From Parapedobacter tibetensis (GTDB taxonomy: Bacteria > Bacteroidota > Bacteroidia > Sphingobacteriales > Sphingobacteriaceae), in assembly GCF_024704835.1 (NCBI RefSeq), contig NZ_JAMXBE010000004.1, forward strand, positions 434,001 to 498,000: 64,000 nucleotides of DNA. The letters are read 5' to 3'. The notes below the pieces were generated by a model. That model saw only the letters and a list, made by a program, of their open reading frames with translations. It was not told the origin of the DNA and did no database searches. A program made the translations under genes and the position numbers. Positions 7,792-15,627 of the stretch are shown here, piece after piece (within the stretch, counting starts at the first letter, position 1; each line of letters begins with the position of its first letter).

Positions 7792-9216
7792 CTACACATT
7801 AATTGCTTTCCTATTCCAAAAATAAAACACCGGTATACCTAAAAGTACAATGATCAATCCCGGCCATGTGAAGGTGGGTTGATAGATCAACAATCCGACA
7901 CAAATTGTCAATGCGGCAACAACATACAAAGCAGGCAACACCGGATAGCCGAAGGCCTTATAGGGCCGCTCTGCATCGGGTTGTTTCTTTCGGAGGATGA
8001 ATATCCCAATGATGGTAAGGGCATAGAAAATCAATACTACAAAAATCACATAGTTGAGCAAATCGCCATACCTGCCTGTGAGGCACAACACCGAAGTCCA
8101 TATACACTGTGCCCACAATCCCCATCCAGGCACTTCAAACTTATTTAATTCACCTGCTTTTTTGAAGAATAGTCCATCCTGAGACATGGTGTAGTATACC
8201 CGTGCTCCAGCCAAAATCAATCCGTTGTTGCAGCCAAAGGTTGATACCATAATCATAATGGCAATAATAAGCGTGCCTGAGGAACCAAAAATAGCATGTG
8301 CTGCCACGATAGCTACCCGATCTGCAGGTGCAAAAGCAATCTCAGGCATGGACAGCGTGGCTAAATACATCAGGTTTGCCGATACATAAATGACGGTCAC
8401 AATCAGGGTGCCCAAAAACAAGCTCAACCCAATATTCCGCTTTGGATTCCGTACCTCCCCGGCGATGAATGTCACATTGTTCCACGCATCGCTGGAAAAC
8501 AAGGAACCGACCATGGCCGATACAATACCGGCGAAGATGGCCGCACCACCTATTGAAACAGCCGTGCCGCTATTTACATCCCAGCGCACAGTATCCCACG
8601 CTGTTGACCAGTTGGCATTCCAAACATCGGCATTGAACGCACCGAAAAGCCCCATGACAATCAACCCGCCTAGCGACAGGATTTTTACGATGGTGAACAC
8701 CGTTTGGATGATCTTTCCGTTTTTCACTCCGCGGGCATTGAACCAAGTGAGCATGACAATGGTGCCAATGGCCACCAATTGGCCCGAATTGAGTTTAAAT
8801 ACTCCTAAATCCCATAAGATGTATTCATCGCCCAGCGGAGGATAGATATAAGCCGCAAATTTGGCGAATGCCACCCCCACGGCAGCAATGGTGCCCGCTT
8901 GAATGACCATAAATAGCGACCATCCATAAAGGAAGGCTACAAGCCTATTATAGGCTTCCCTCAGGTAGACATATTGCCCCCCTGCTTTCGGGAACATGGC
9001 CGACAATTCGCCGTAGCTCATTGCCGCTATCACGGTAATTGTGCCGGTGAGTACCCAAATGAAGATGAGCCAGCCGGCACTGCCCACGTTACGTACAATA
9101 TCGGAGCTAACGATAAAGATACCTGAGCCGATCATCGATCCGGCTACCAACATGGTCGCATCGAGCAAGCCCAATTCGCGCTTCATGTCGTCATTCTGTT
9201 CGGGTGTTGTGTTCAT
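7792..9216 (-). CDS. APC family amino-acid permease
   Basis: A 474-residue membrane protein with about 12 helices. The first helix carries GSMIGSGIFIVSSDI and the second MSYGELSAMFPKAGGQYVYL, both diagnostic of the APC/LAT-like family. It differs clearly from the permease at 5.6 kb (different N-terminus and loops), so this is not a recent tandem copy. Substrate unknown. A weaker -7-like TACTTTCG lies on this strand at 9243-9236, just upstream of the start codon. It is divergent from hppA. Confidence 0.9.
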   Translation of the reverse strand: MNTTPEQNDDMKRELGLLDATMLVAGSMIGSGIFIVSSDIVRNVGSAGWLIFIWVLTGTITVIAAMSYGELSAMFPKAGGQYVYLREAYNRLVAFLYGWSLFMVIQAGTIAAVGVAFAKFAAYIYPPLGDEYILWDLGVFKLNSGQLVAIGTIVMLTWFNARGVKNGKIIQTVFTIVKILSLGGLIVMGLFGAFNADVWNANWSTAWDTVRWDVNSGTAVSIGGAAIFAGIVSAMVGSLFSSDAWNNVTFIAGEVRNPKRNIGLSLFLGTLIVTVIYVSANLMYLATLSMPEIAFAPADRVAIVAAHAIFGSSGTLIIAIMIMVSTFGCNNGLILAGARVYYTMSQDGLFFKKAGELNKFEVPGWGLWAQCIWTSVLCLTGRYGDLLNYVIFVVLIFYALTIIGIFILRKKQPDAERPYKAFGYPVLPALYVVAALTICVGLLIYQPTFTWPGLIIVLLGIPVFYFWNRKAINV

Positions 9217-9280
9217 CGGTGGTTGGTTATGACAACGAAAGTATGGAAAAAAGTGGAAAGGAAAAAAAAGCGCAAATAAA

Positions 9281-9311
9281 TTTGAATATTACAATAAGCA
9301 TCTTATTTTTG
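9281..9311 (+). promoter_or_regulatory. Promoter for hppA
   Basis: TTTG (9281-9284), a 19-bp spacer and TATTTTTG (9304-9311) match both consensus elements of the Bacteroidota housekeeping promoter, with the spacing originally described for it. The predicted leader is about 60 nt long. Confidence 0.7.
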
Positions 9312-9378
9312 GCATCGCTTGATTGGAACCTATTATGACTTGCGGCAGAAATATTTAACTTAATTTGAATCAAATACG

Positions 9379-11637
9379 ATGGAATTTTTACAAGAAAATC
9401 TGATTTATTTAATTCCTGTATTGGGCTTGGTGGGCATTATCGTGATGATTATCAAATCAGCGTGGGTGAGCAGGCAGGATGCGGGAGACGACAATATGCA
9501 ATCATTGGCAGGTCATATCGCTGAAGGAGCCATGGCTTTCCTGAGAGCCGAATGGAAGGTTCTCTCCTATTTTGTGATCATATCGGCTATACTCTTGGCT
9601 TGGTCGGGCACTTTGGTCGAGACCTCGAGCTGGGTTATTTCTATATCTTTTATCATCGGAGCGTTTACCTCCGCCTTTGCCGGATACATCGGCATGAATA
9701 TCGCAACCAAAGCCAACGTACGAACCACCCAGGCTGCACGTACCAGCCTTACGAGGGCGCTTAAGGTGTCGTTTACGGGTGGCACCGTGATGGGGCTTGG
9801 AGTGGCTGGCTTGGCTGTATTGGGAATGGGTACATTATTCATCATTCTCTATCAGCTATATGTAGTCAGCACCGGATCAAACGTAAACGGGCAAGAAATG
9901 GAGAAGGCCCTGGAAGTATTGGCTGGATTCTCATTAGGGGCTGAATCCATTGCCCTATTTGCCCGTGTGGGTGGTGGGATCTATACCAAAGCCGCCGATG
10001 TAGGTGCCGATTTGGTTGGGAAAGTGGAGGCAGGCATCCCTGAGGATGATGTACGCAACCCCGCTACCATTGCGGATAACGTGGGGGATAATGTGGGTGA
10101 CGTAGCCGGTATGGGTGCTGATTTATTCGGCTCATATGTAGCTACCATATTGGCCACCATGGTTTTAGGCCGCGAAATCATATCGATAGACAATTTCGGG
10201 GGCATCGCCCCTATCTTGTTACCCATCCTCATCGCTGGCATGGGGTTGATTTTCTCCATCTTGGGTGCAACATTGGTAAGGGTAAAGAATGACTTGGGTG
10301 ACGTACAGCAGGCATTGAACCTTGGCAACTGGTCTTCCATCCTATTCACGGCCATCGGCTGCTATTTTGTGGTAGGTTGGCTGTTGCCTGATCAACTCGA
10401 ATTACGGGGCGTTTCATTCAGTTCATTGGATGTGTTTATTGCCATTGTGGTGGGGCTCATCGTTGGTGCACTAATGAGCATCGTTACTGAATATTACACG
10501 GCCATAGGCAAGCGTCCGGTCAATTCCATTGTGAAGCAATCGTCCACTGGCCACGCCACCAATATCATTGGGGGGCTATCGGTTGGCATGGAATCTACCG
10601 CGGTACCCACGATCATATTGGCTGCCGGTATCATCACTTCCTATTCGTTTGCGGGGCTGTATGGCGTAGCCATTGCCGCAGCGGGCATGATGGCCACCAC
10701 AGCCATGCAACTAGCCATTGACGCTTTCGGTCCCATTGCAGATAATGCGGGTGGAATTGCGGAAATGAGTGGACTACCCAAAGAAGTGCGCGAACGCACG
10801 GATAAGCTGGATGCGGTAGGCAATACCACAGCCGCTACAGGAAAAGGGTTCGCTATTGCATCAGCGGCATTGACCGCATTGGCCTTGTTTGCCGCTTTTG
10901 TTGGCATAGCAGGCATCGACTCCATTGATATATACAAAGCACCAGTATTGGGTGCGTTATTTGTTGGTGCCATGATTCCATTTATTTTCTCTTCTTTGGC
11001 TATTGCAGCTGTTGGTCGGGCAGCGATGGCCATGGTGGAAGAAGTGAGGCGTCAGTTTCGCGAAATACCTGGCATCATGGAATACAAAGCAACACCCGAA
11101 TACGACAAATGTGTGGCGATATCCACCAAAGCCTCTATCCGGGAGATGATTTTACCGGGTGCCATCGCATTGGTTGTCCCGCTTTTGGTGGGCTTCGGCT
11201 TCAAGGGCGTATTCGAAAACACCTCTTCGGCCGAAATCCTTGGAGGCCTTTTGGCGGGGGTCACGGTGTCGGGAGTATTGCTGGGAATGTTTCAGAATAA
11301 TGCCGGCGGAGCTTGGGATAATGCCAAGAAATCATTCGAGGCCGGTGTAGAAATCAACGGTAAAATGGAATATAAGGGTTCGGATGCACACAAAGCATCA
11401 GTGACCGGCGATACCGTAGGTGACCCGTTCAAAGACACTTCGGGGCCCTCCATGAATATCCTTATCAAATTGATGTCGATCGTGTCTTTGATTATCGCGC
11501 CACATATCAGCGTTAATAGGGATAGCCCCTTGGTCACGGCCGAAGGGAATAAGCAGCAAGAAAAAGTCGTAACCTATCAACCTATCGAAAAACCGACTCA
11601 TCCCTCCCTACAATCGGTAGAAAAATCGGATAACTAA
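9379..11637 (+). CDS. hppA: Membrane-bound pyrophosphatase (ion-pumping)
   Basis: This 752-residue polytopic protein couples pyrophosphate hydrolysis to export of Na+ or H+ across the inner membrane. The pyrophosphate-binding signature DVGADLVGKVEAGIPEDD with the following DNVGDNVGDVAGMGADLFG is intact. The segment GNTTAATGKG has Ala at the position that is Lys in potassium-independent enzymes, so it should be K+-dependent; many bacterial members of that class pump sodium, but this is inferred. About 16 hydrophobic helices are visible. The C-terminal 40 residues are polar and not conserved in type. It sits between two permease genes. Confidence 0.95.
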   Translation: MEFLQENLIYLIPVLGLVGIIVMIIKSAWVSRQDAGDDNMQSLAGHIAEGAMAFLRAEWKVLSYFVIISAILLAWSGTLVETSSWVISISFIIGAFTSAFAGYIGMNIATKANVRTTQAARTSLTRALKVSFTGGTVMGLGVAGLAVLGMGTLFIILYQLYVVSTGSNVNGQEMEKALEVLAGFSLGAESIALFARVGGGIYTKAADVGADLVGKVEAGIPEDDVRNPATIADNVGDNVGDVAGMGADLFGSYVATILATMVLGREIISIDNFGGIAPILLPILIAGMGLIFSILGATLVRVKNDLGDVQQALNLGNWSSILFTAIGCYFVVGWLLPDQLELRGVSFSSLDVFIAIVVGLIVGALMSIVTEYYTAIGKRPVNSIVKQSSTGHATNIIGGLSVGMESTAVPTIILAAGIITSYSFAGLYGVAIAAAGMMATTAMQLAIDAFGPIADNAGGIAEMSGLPKEVRERTDKLDAVGNTTAATGKGFAIASAALTALALFAAFVGIAGIDSIDIYKAPVLGALFVGAMIPFIFSSLAIAAVGRAAMAMVEEVRRQFREIPGIMEYKATPEYDKCVAISTKASIREMILPGAIALVVPLLVGFGFKGVFENTSSAEILGGLLAGVTVSGVLLGMFQNNAGGAWDNAKKSFEAGVEINGKMEYKGSDAHKASVTGDTVGDPFKDTSGPSMNILIKLMSIVSLIIAPHISVNRDSPLVTAEGNKQQEKVVTYQPIEKPTHPSLQSVEKSDN

Positions 11638-11721
11638 AAAAATACATCTTTTAAAAATAAAAATTTGTAGGTTTGGTTCGTTACTAACGCAAACAATCTA
11701 AATTCTTAAAAGTGATTCGAT

Positions 11722-13215
11722 ATGCTATTTAAAAAATCGATTCCAACCTTGGTGGCTGAAGCCCAGGAAAGTGGAGAAGGAACTCTCAAACGGACATTAT
11801 CAAGCAGTGGGCTGGTGGCGTTGGGCGTAGGCGCTATCATTGGTGCTGGGCTCTTCTCGCTTACGGGGATAGCAGCGGCTGAAAATGCAGGGCCGGCTGT
11901 GACCATCTCATTCATTGTAGCAGCTGTGGGATGCGCGTTTGCGGGACTTTGTTATGCCGAGTTTGCAGCTATGATTCCGGTAGCGGGGAGTGCATATACC
12001 TACTCCTATGCCACCATGGGTGAATTTGTGGCTTGGGTGATCGGGTGGGATCTCGTGCTCGAATATGCGTTGGGTGCTGCCACGGTGGCGTCCAGTTGGT
12101 CGCAGTACTTCAATCAGTTTTTACTTGAATTTGGCATAGTTATCCCTCATAATTTTTTGCATGGACCTTGGGAAAATGGCATCGTGAATCTCCCGGCCAT
12201 TTTCATCGTATGTCTGTTGTCGCTGCTTTTGATGAGAGGCACACAGGAATCGTCGTTTGTGAATAATATATTGGTCGTGGTCAAGGTGGCCGTGGTCTTG
12301 ATTTTCATTGCTTTGGGATGGAGTTTCATCAATCCGCTCAACCATGATCCGTTCATTCCTGTAAATGAAGGTGAAAAACTATTGAAATCAGGCGAAATAG
12401 GCTTTTTTGAGTTCTTCAGGAGCGATTATTTCGGTGAGTTTGGCATCAGCGGCATTATGCGTGGAGCGGGTGTCGTTTTCTTTGCCTTCATCGGTTTTGA
12501 CGCCGTGAGTACCGCCGCCCAGGAGGCCAAAAACCCACAGAAAGGAATGCCTATAGGCATTATCGGTTCGTTGGTGGTTTGTACCATTCTATATGTGCTG
12601 TTCTCCTATGTGCTCACCGGTTTAGAAAATTACAAATTGTTTGCGGGCGATGCAAAACCCGTTGCTACAGCCTTTGCCAAAACAGGATACACCTTCTTAA
12701 ATACCGCATTGATTATTGCCATCCTTACCGGATATACATCCGTCATTCTGGTGATGCTGCTCGGTCAAAGTCGTGTGTTCTATACCATGAGCAAAGACGG
12801 GCTGTTGCCCAAATTCTTTTCGGATTTGTCCAAAAGGCAAACACCTTGGAAAACCAACCTGATTTTCATGCTTTTCGTCAGTCTCTTCACCGGTTTTGTA
12901 CCGGTATCAGACCTTGGCCACATGGTCAGTATAGGCACCTTATTTGCATTCACCTTGGTGTGCATAGGCATTATCGTGCTCCGCAAGACAAACCCCGATA
13001 CACATCGGCCATTCCGTACCCCCTTGGTACCCTTGTTACCCATTCTTGGCATTGTCGTATGCATCGCTATGATGGCTTCATTGCCCATTGCGAGCTGGGA
13101 GCGATTAGCTATTTGGATGGTTATCGGAATCGTGTTTTACTTTGTATACGGCAAGCGGCATAGCAAGATTCGTGCGGCGGTAAAAGCTGGAAATCAACCA
13201 AGAAGAGACGTATAA
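11722..13215 (+). CDS. APC family (cationic amino-acid transporter-like) permease
   Basis: A 497-residue membrane protein of the CAT-like branch of APC transporters: GVGAIIGAGLFSLTGIAAAENAGPA in the first helix, then YAEFAAMIPVAGSAYTYSYATMGE, and a conserved FFAFIGFDAVSTAAQEAKNPQKGMPIGI segment near the middle. The C-terminus VYGKRHSKIR is cytoplasmic and basic. A possible -7 box TAGGTTTG lies at 11668-11675. The substrate is likely a neutral or basic amino acid, but this is not certain. A strong terminator follows. Confidence 0.9.
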   Translation: MLFKKSIPTLVAEAQESGEGTLKRTLSSSGLVALGVGAIIGAGLFSLTGIAAAENAGPAVTISFIVAAVGCAFAGLCYAEFAAMIPVAGSAYTYSYATMGEFVAWVIGWDLVLEYALGAATVASSWSQYFNQFLLEFGIVIPHNFLHGPWENGIVNLPAIFIVCLLSLLLMRGTQESSFVNNILVVVKVAVVLIFIALGWSFINPLNHDPFIPVNEGEKLLKSGEIGFFEFFRSDYFGEFGISGIMRGAGVVFFAFIGFDAVSTAAQEAKNPQKGMPIGIIGSLVVCTILYVLFSYVLTGLENYKLFAGDAKPVATAFAKTGYTFLNTALIIAILTGYTSVILVMLLGQSRVFYTMSKDGLLPKFFSDLSKRQTPWKTNLIFMLFVSLFTGFVPVSDLGHMVSIGTLFAFTLVCIGIIVLRKTNPDTHRPFRTPLVPLLPILGIVVCIAMMASLPIASWERLAIWMVIGIVFYFVYGKRHSKIRAAVKAGNQPRRDV

Positions 13216-13233
13216 AGGTCCAAAGATAATCGT

Positions 13234-13276
13234 TAAAAGCGGCAGTCATCGGTACGATAGATTGCCGCTTTTTTTG
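13234..13276 (+). terminator. Rho-independent terminator after the permease
   Basis: A stem formed by AAAAGCGGCA and TGCCGCTTTT with an intervening loop, followed by a run of seven T residues, starts about 20 bp after the permease stop codon. Confidence 0.8.
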
Positions 13277-13446
13277 CCACCTATTAAGTTTTTTGGAAGA
13301 TATTTTTTATACGCTCGAGAAGACTCCCTTAGAATCATTCGCCTTAACCTCCATGCCGCGCCCGACGACGTCATCGAGGAAGAAGCCGGTGACGCGGAGT
13401 CCAACATGGAAGGCTGGCTCATGGAACGCTATTGTGACGGCGCGCA

Positions 13447-13578
13447 TCCCCCGCGTGTAGGTTTTCTGCGCTCAGCTATACCGAAACCAGCGTATTCAGC
13501 AGGCTGTTTAAGAAGTGGTATGGGCTGTCGCCACGTGCGTATCGGAAGAGCCAACAGCGTGATGATGGCGGCGGCTAA
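13447..13578 (+). pseudogene. AraC-family regulator, C-terminal remnant
   Basis: In the frame of base 13474 the text reads SYTETSVFSRLFKKWYG followed by LSPRAYRKSQQ and a stop at 13576-13578. This is the second helix-turn-helix of an AraC/XylS-type DNA-binding domain, which normally continues the C-terminus of a protein of about 300 residues. Upstream in the same frame there are several stop codons (for example around 13330 and 13380), and no start or first helix-turn-helix is found. It therefore looks like a broken gene. Its local composition suggests it may have been acquired. Confidence 0.6.
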
Positions 13579-13660
13579 AGGGAGCTTACAATTTCCTGTA
13601 CCGTCTATTTTGCCAAGTTTTTATGCAGTTGAGGTCAACTTTCAGGGTTGGCTTTGCCCC

Positions 13661-13668
13661 TACCTTTG
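13661..13668 (+). promoter_or_regulatory. -7 box before a small ORF
   Basis: TACCTTTG is an exact match to TAnnTTTG and lies 8 nt upstream of the ATG at 13677. No good -33 element was found. Confidence 0.4.
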
Positions 13669-13676
13669 TCTTCATA

Positions 13677-13829
13677 ATGGAAGCAACATACACAAACACA
13701 CGATATGGTAAGGGGAGCACCTACCAATTCCTTACCAACGCGGAGGTATTCGTAATGGCCGACCGCGCCCTTGAGTCGCTGCTGGTGAAGCACGACGATA
13801 GTTGGCAAGCAAACCAACCAAACTATTAA
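13677..13829 (+). CDS. Hypothetical small protein (50 aa)
   Basis: The ORF starts MEATYTNTRYGKG, contains an acidic/hydrophobic middle (NAEVFVMADRALESLLVKHDD) and ends WQANQPNY. No signal peptide or transmembrane segment is evident and I recognise no family. The only support for its being real is the well-placed -7 box 8 nt upstream and an amphipathic-looking centre. It may equally be the front end of a decayed larger gene, because the surrounding stretch contains other remnants. A further 31-residue ORF begins one base after its stop (13831-13926) in another frame. Confidence 0.3.
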   Translation: MEATYTNTRYGKGSTYQFLTNAEVFVMADRALESLLVKHDDSWQANQPNY

Positions 13830-13966
13830 AATGGCAAAGCATCGGTTTTGCATAGCACGGCAAGTTAAGATAGCCCATTTGTCCGGCCCGTTTCAAGAGC
13901 AGGGCACCCTGTACTTCGTTGGGTAGATACGCTTTAGTCGCCTCCGCTTCTTTCAGTTATCCCAAC

Positions 13967-15358
13967 TTAAAAGTCGACAACAACGGCCCCCTCCACGGCG
14001 CGTTGGATATCTTCTGGAAGGTTGGCGAATAAGTCGTATCCGGTTTGTTGTTCAATGGCATCAACACTTACCTGATAATTTTGCCACCGCTCATCAACAT
14101 CATTGCTATTTGGCATATCTACAGCGATAATTCGCGTATCCGCGGTAACGCGAGCCAGATCATCATCACCTTTCGTTAAGAGTAGCGCAACTTTCCAAAT
14201 CCGGGCAGGCACTGTTATTTTCCCATTGTCAATGGTCTCGGCTTCTCCATTGTCGCCCTTCCCACCTTTTCCATACAAACCCATAATGATATAGGCCTCG
14301 CGGCCATTTCTCACCTGGGCGCGGATCTCGTTTTCCAAGTCTGCCCATGGTCCGCCGTTGTTTTCCGGCGCTTGCGGGATCATGTTTGTCATCAAAAATG
14401 TCGATGAATTAGCCTCATAGGAACTCGTCCGGTCAGCCGATGGGCAATTATGCCCCCTATTAAATCCAGAACCTGTGTAGCTAGCATGGGATACGACGTA
14501 CCAGCTTTGGGGAATACCAATATAGGGTGCAAAATTGTCCTGGCGGCCTACCTCACCGGTGATATTGGCCTCGTCCAAATGCCAACTTACCCAATTCGGC
14601 GTTCCGCGGTCGCGGTTGTATGACAATACATAGTAATGATGATCAATGAGGTAGTTGGAATAATTTATGATGTTGTCATCGGCGTCTGAAGGATTCCCGA
14701 ATAGCATGTTGCTGTTATCGCCTACTGATGGTGGCGCATCTTCCCCCTTTTCAACGCCGCGCGGCTCTTCATCGGCGGGGTCATAACCACCGCCCTCCCA
14801 CGTACCCGGCTCGCCTAATACAATCCCCGACTCACCTGTCCCTTTGAAAACGATATCGTCGATGTTGAGGCGGCCACCACCGGTTTTAACGATCCGAAAC
14901 CGCACCTTCCCGGTGTCTGAAACGGCAAACGAATCCAATTTCAGGGTGTGTGAAGAGGTTGTCATCTCCTCGCCAACCTGCTGAAAGCCCTCTCCATCCG
15001 GCGCCATATACAAATGCCAAGTAGCTGGAGCATCATTGCCGAAAAGTCCGTGTTTGAAGTAGACCATCTCAAGGTTCGATACCTGAAAAGCGGTACTTAT
15101 ACTTCCCGTATTTCGGATGCGAACGGCGCGTTTGCCATTTTTTGCGTCAGCTTGGAACGCGCCACCCCAGATCAGGGCATCGTCAAACTCCCATATCCCT
15201 GTATTTAACGGCAGTTCGCCTGTTGCATAAGCGTCTTTCCGGGCACCTTCAAAGTCTTCGGTGATGCGATAGGTAGCAGCTTCCGGTTTCGGATTGTTAC
15301 GTTTATCGCCACAACCCAATGCCAAGAGGAAACAACTGCCAAGCAGGACTCTTTTCAT
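13967..15358 (-). CDS. Secreted DNA/RNA non-specific endonuclease (lipoprotein)
   Basis: Read from ATG 15358 the protein has 463 residues. It starts with a lipoprotein-type signal (MKRVLLGSCFLLALGC, lipid-acceptor Cys at 16), so it should sit in the envelope. Residues of about 30-180 form a beta-rich domain of the carbohydrate-binding or discoidin-like kind. The C-terminal half is a NUC1/Serratia-nuclease-like domain with HLDEANITG, the active-site segment FNRGHNCPSADRT and the Asn-rich MTNMIPQAPENN, where the Mg-binding Asn is expected. The classical DRGH motif reads NRGH. It probably degrades extracellular nucleic acid for nutrients. The frame is open upstream to 15520, but the signal peptide and -7 box fix the start. 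Confidence 0.88.
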   Translation of the reverse strand: MKRVLLGSCFLLALGCGDKRNNPKPEAATYRITEDFEGARKDAYATGELPLNTGIWEFDDALIWGGAFQADAKNGKRAVRIRNTGSISTAFQVSNLEMVYFKHGLFGNDAPATWHLYMAPDGEGFQQVGEEMTTSSHTLKLDSFAVSDTGKVRFRIVKTGGGRLNIDDIVFKGTGESGIVLGEPGTWEGGGYDPADEEPRGVEKGEDAPPSVGDNSNMLFGNPSDADDNIINYSNYLIDHHYYVLSYNRDRGTPNWVSWHLDEANITGEVGRQDNFAPYIGIPQSWYVVSHASYTGSGFNRGHNCPSADRTSSYEANSSTFLMTNMIPQAPENNGGPWADLENEIRAQVRNGREAYIIMGLYGKGGKGDNGEAETIDNGKITVPARIWKVALLLTKGDDDLARVTADTRIIAVDMPNSNDVDERWQNYQVSVDAIEQQTGYDLFANLPEDIQRAVEGAVVVDF

Positions 15359-15362
15359 GTCC

Positions 15363-15370
15363 CAAACATA
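15363..15370 (-). promoter_or_regulatory. -7 promoter box for the endonuclease gene
   Basis: The minus strand reads TATGTTTG, then 4 nt, then the ATG at 15358. This is the same spacing as at pyrE and engB and implies a leaderless mRNA. Confidence 0.5.
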
Positions 15371-15467
15371 ACTATCCTCGTAATGACCTGCAAGCATAAT
15401 CAACGTATCGTGGAGAAATCCACAGTGAGACCGACTTGTTGATAAAAAAGATGTTAGATAATATTGT

Positions 15468-15503
15468 GTTAATATTAACTTCACACGCAAAAGGCTACCT
15501 TTG
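15468..15503 (+). promoter_or_regulatory. Promoter of the TonB-dependent receptor with upstream palindrome
   Basis: TACCTTTG (15496-15503) is a canonical -7 box. In the -33 region lies a perfect 12-bp palindrome GTTAATATTAAC (15468-15479) in place of TTTG, a possible regulator site. The predicted leader before the receptor ATG at 15628 is about 120 nt. Confidence 0.5.
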
Positions 15504-15627
15504 TGCTGTAAAATAACCATTCATCCCATGAATGTATCGTTTTTCACGGCACTTGAATTTTCATTTTTCTCGCTTAGGAGGAAAAACGACTTCATTCACA
15601 CTCGAATTTTTATCAATTTATGTACGT

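Larger units (their letters stand above)
13277..13966. other. Gene-poor accessory stretch with gene remnants
   Basis: About 690 bp without a full-length gene. Part of it (13350-13580) looks GC-richer than the neighbouring genes and holds an AraC-type C-terminal helix-turn-helix fragment. A possible 50-residue ORF with its own -7 box follows. The plus-strand frame open from 13262 to 13711 does not resemble any protein I know and crosses the AraC fragment in another frame, so I do not call it. The rest appears non-coding. Confidence 0.5.

Noticed and set aside
12579-13163. 194-residue open frame within the third permease
   Set aside because: It is a shadow in another frame of a clearly coding membrane-protein gene; the product is rich in His, Arg and Cys and unlike any family.
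13262-13711. 149-residue plus-strand open frame after the permease terminator
   Set aside because: It resembles no protein, crosses the AraC remnant in a different frame, and its composition follows the GC-rich patch rather than coding bias.
15532-15627. N-terminal extension of the TonB-dependent receptor
   Set aside because: It precedes a complete signal peptide beginning at 15628, so it is more likely leader RNA.
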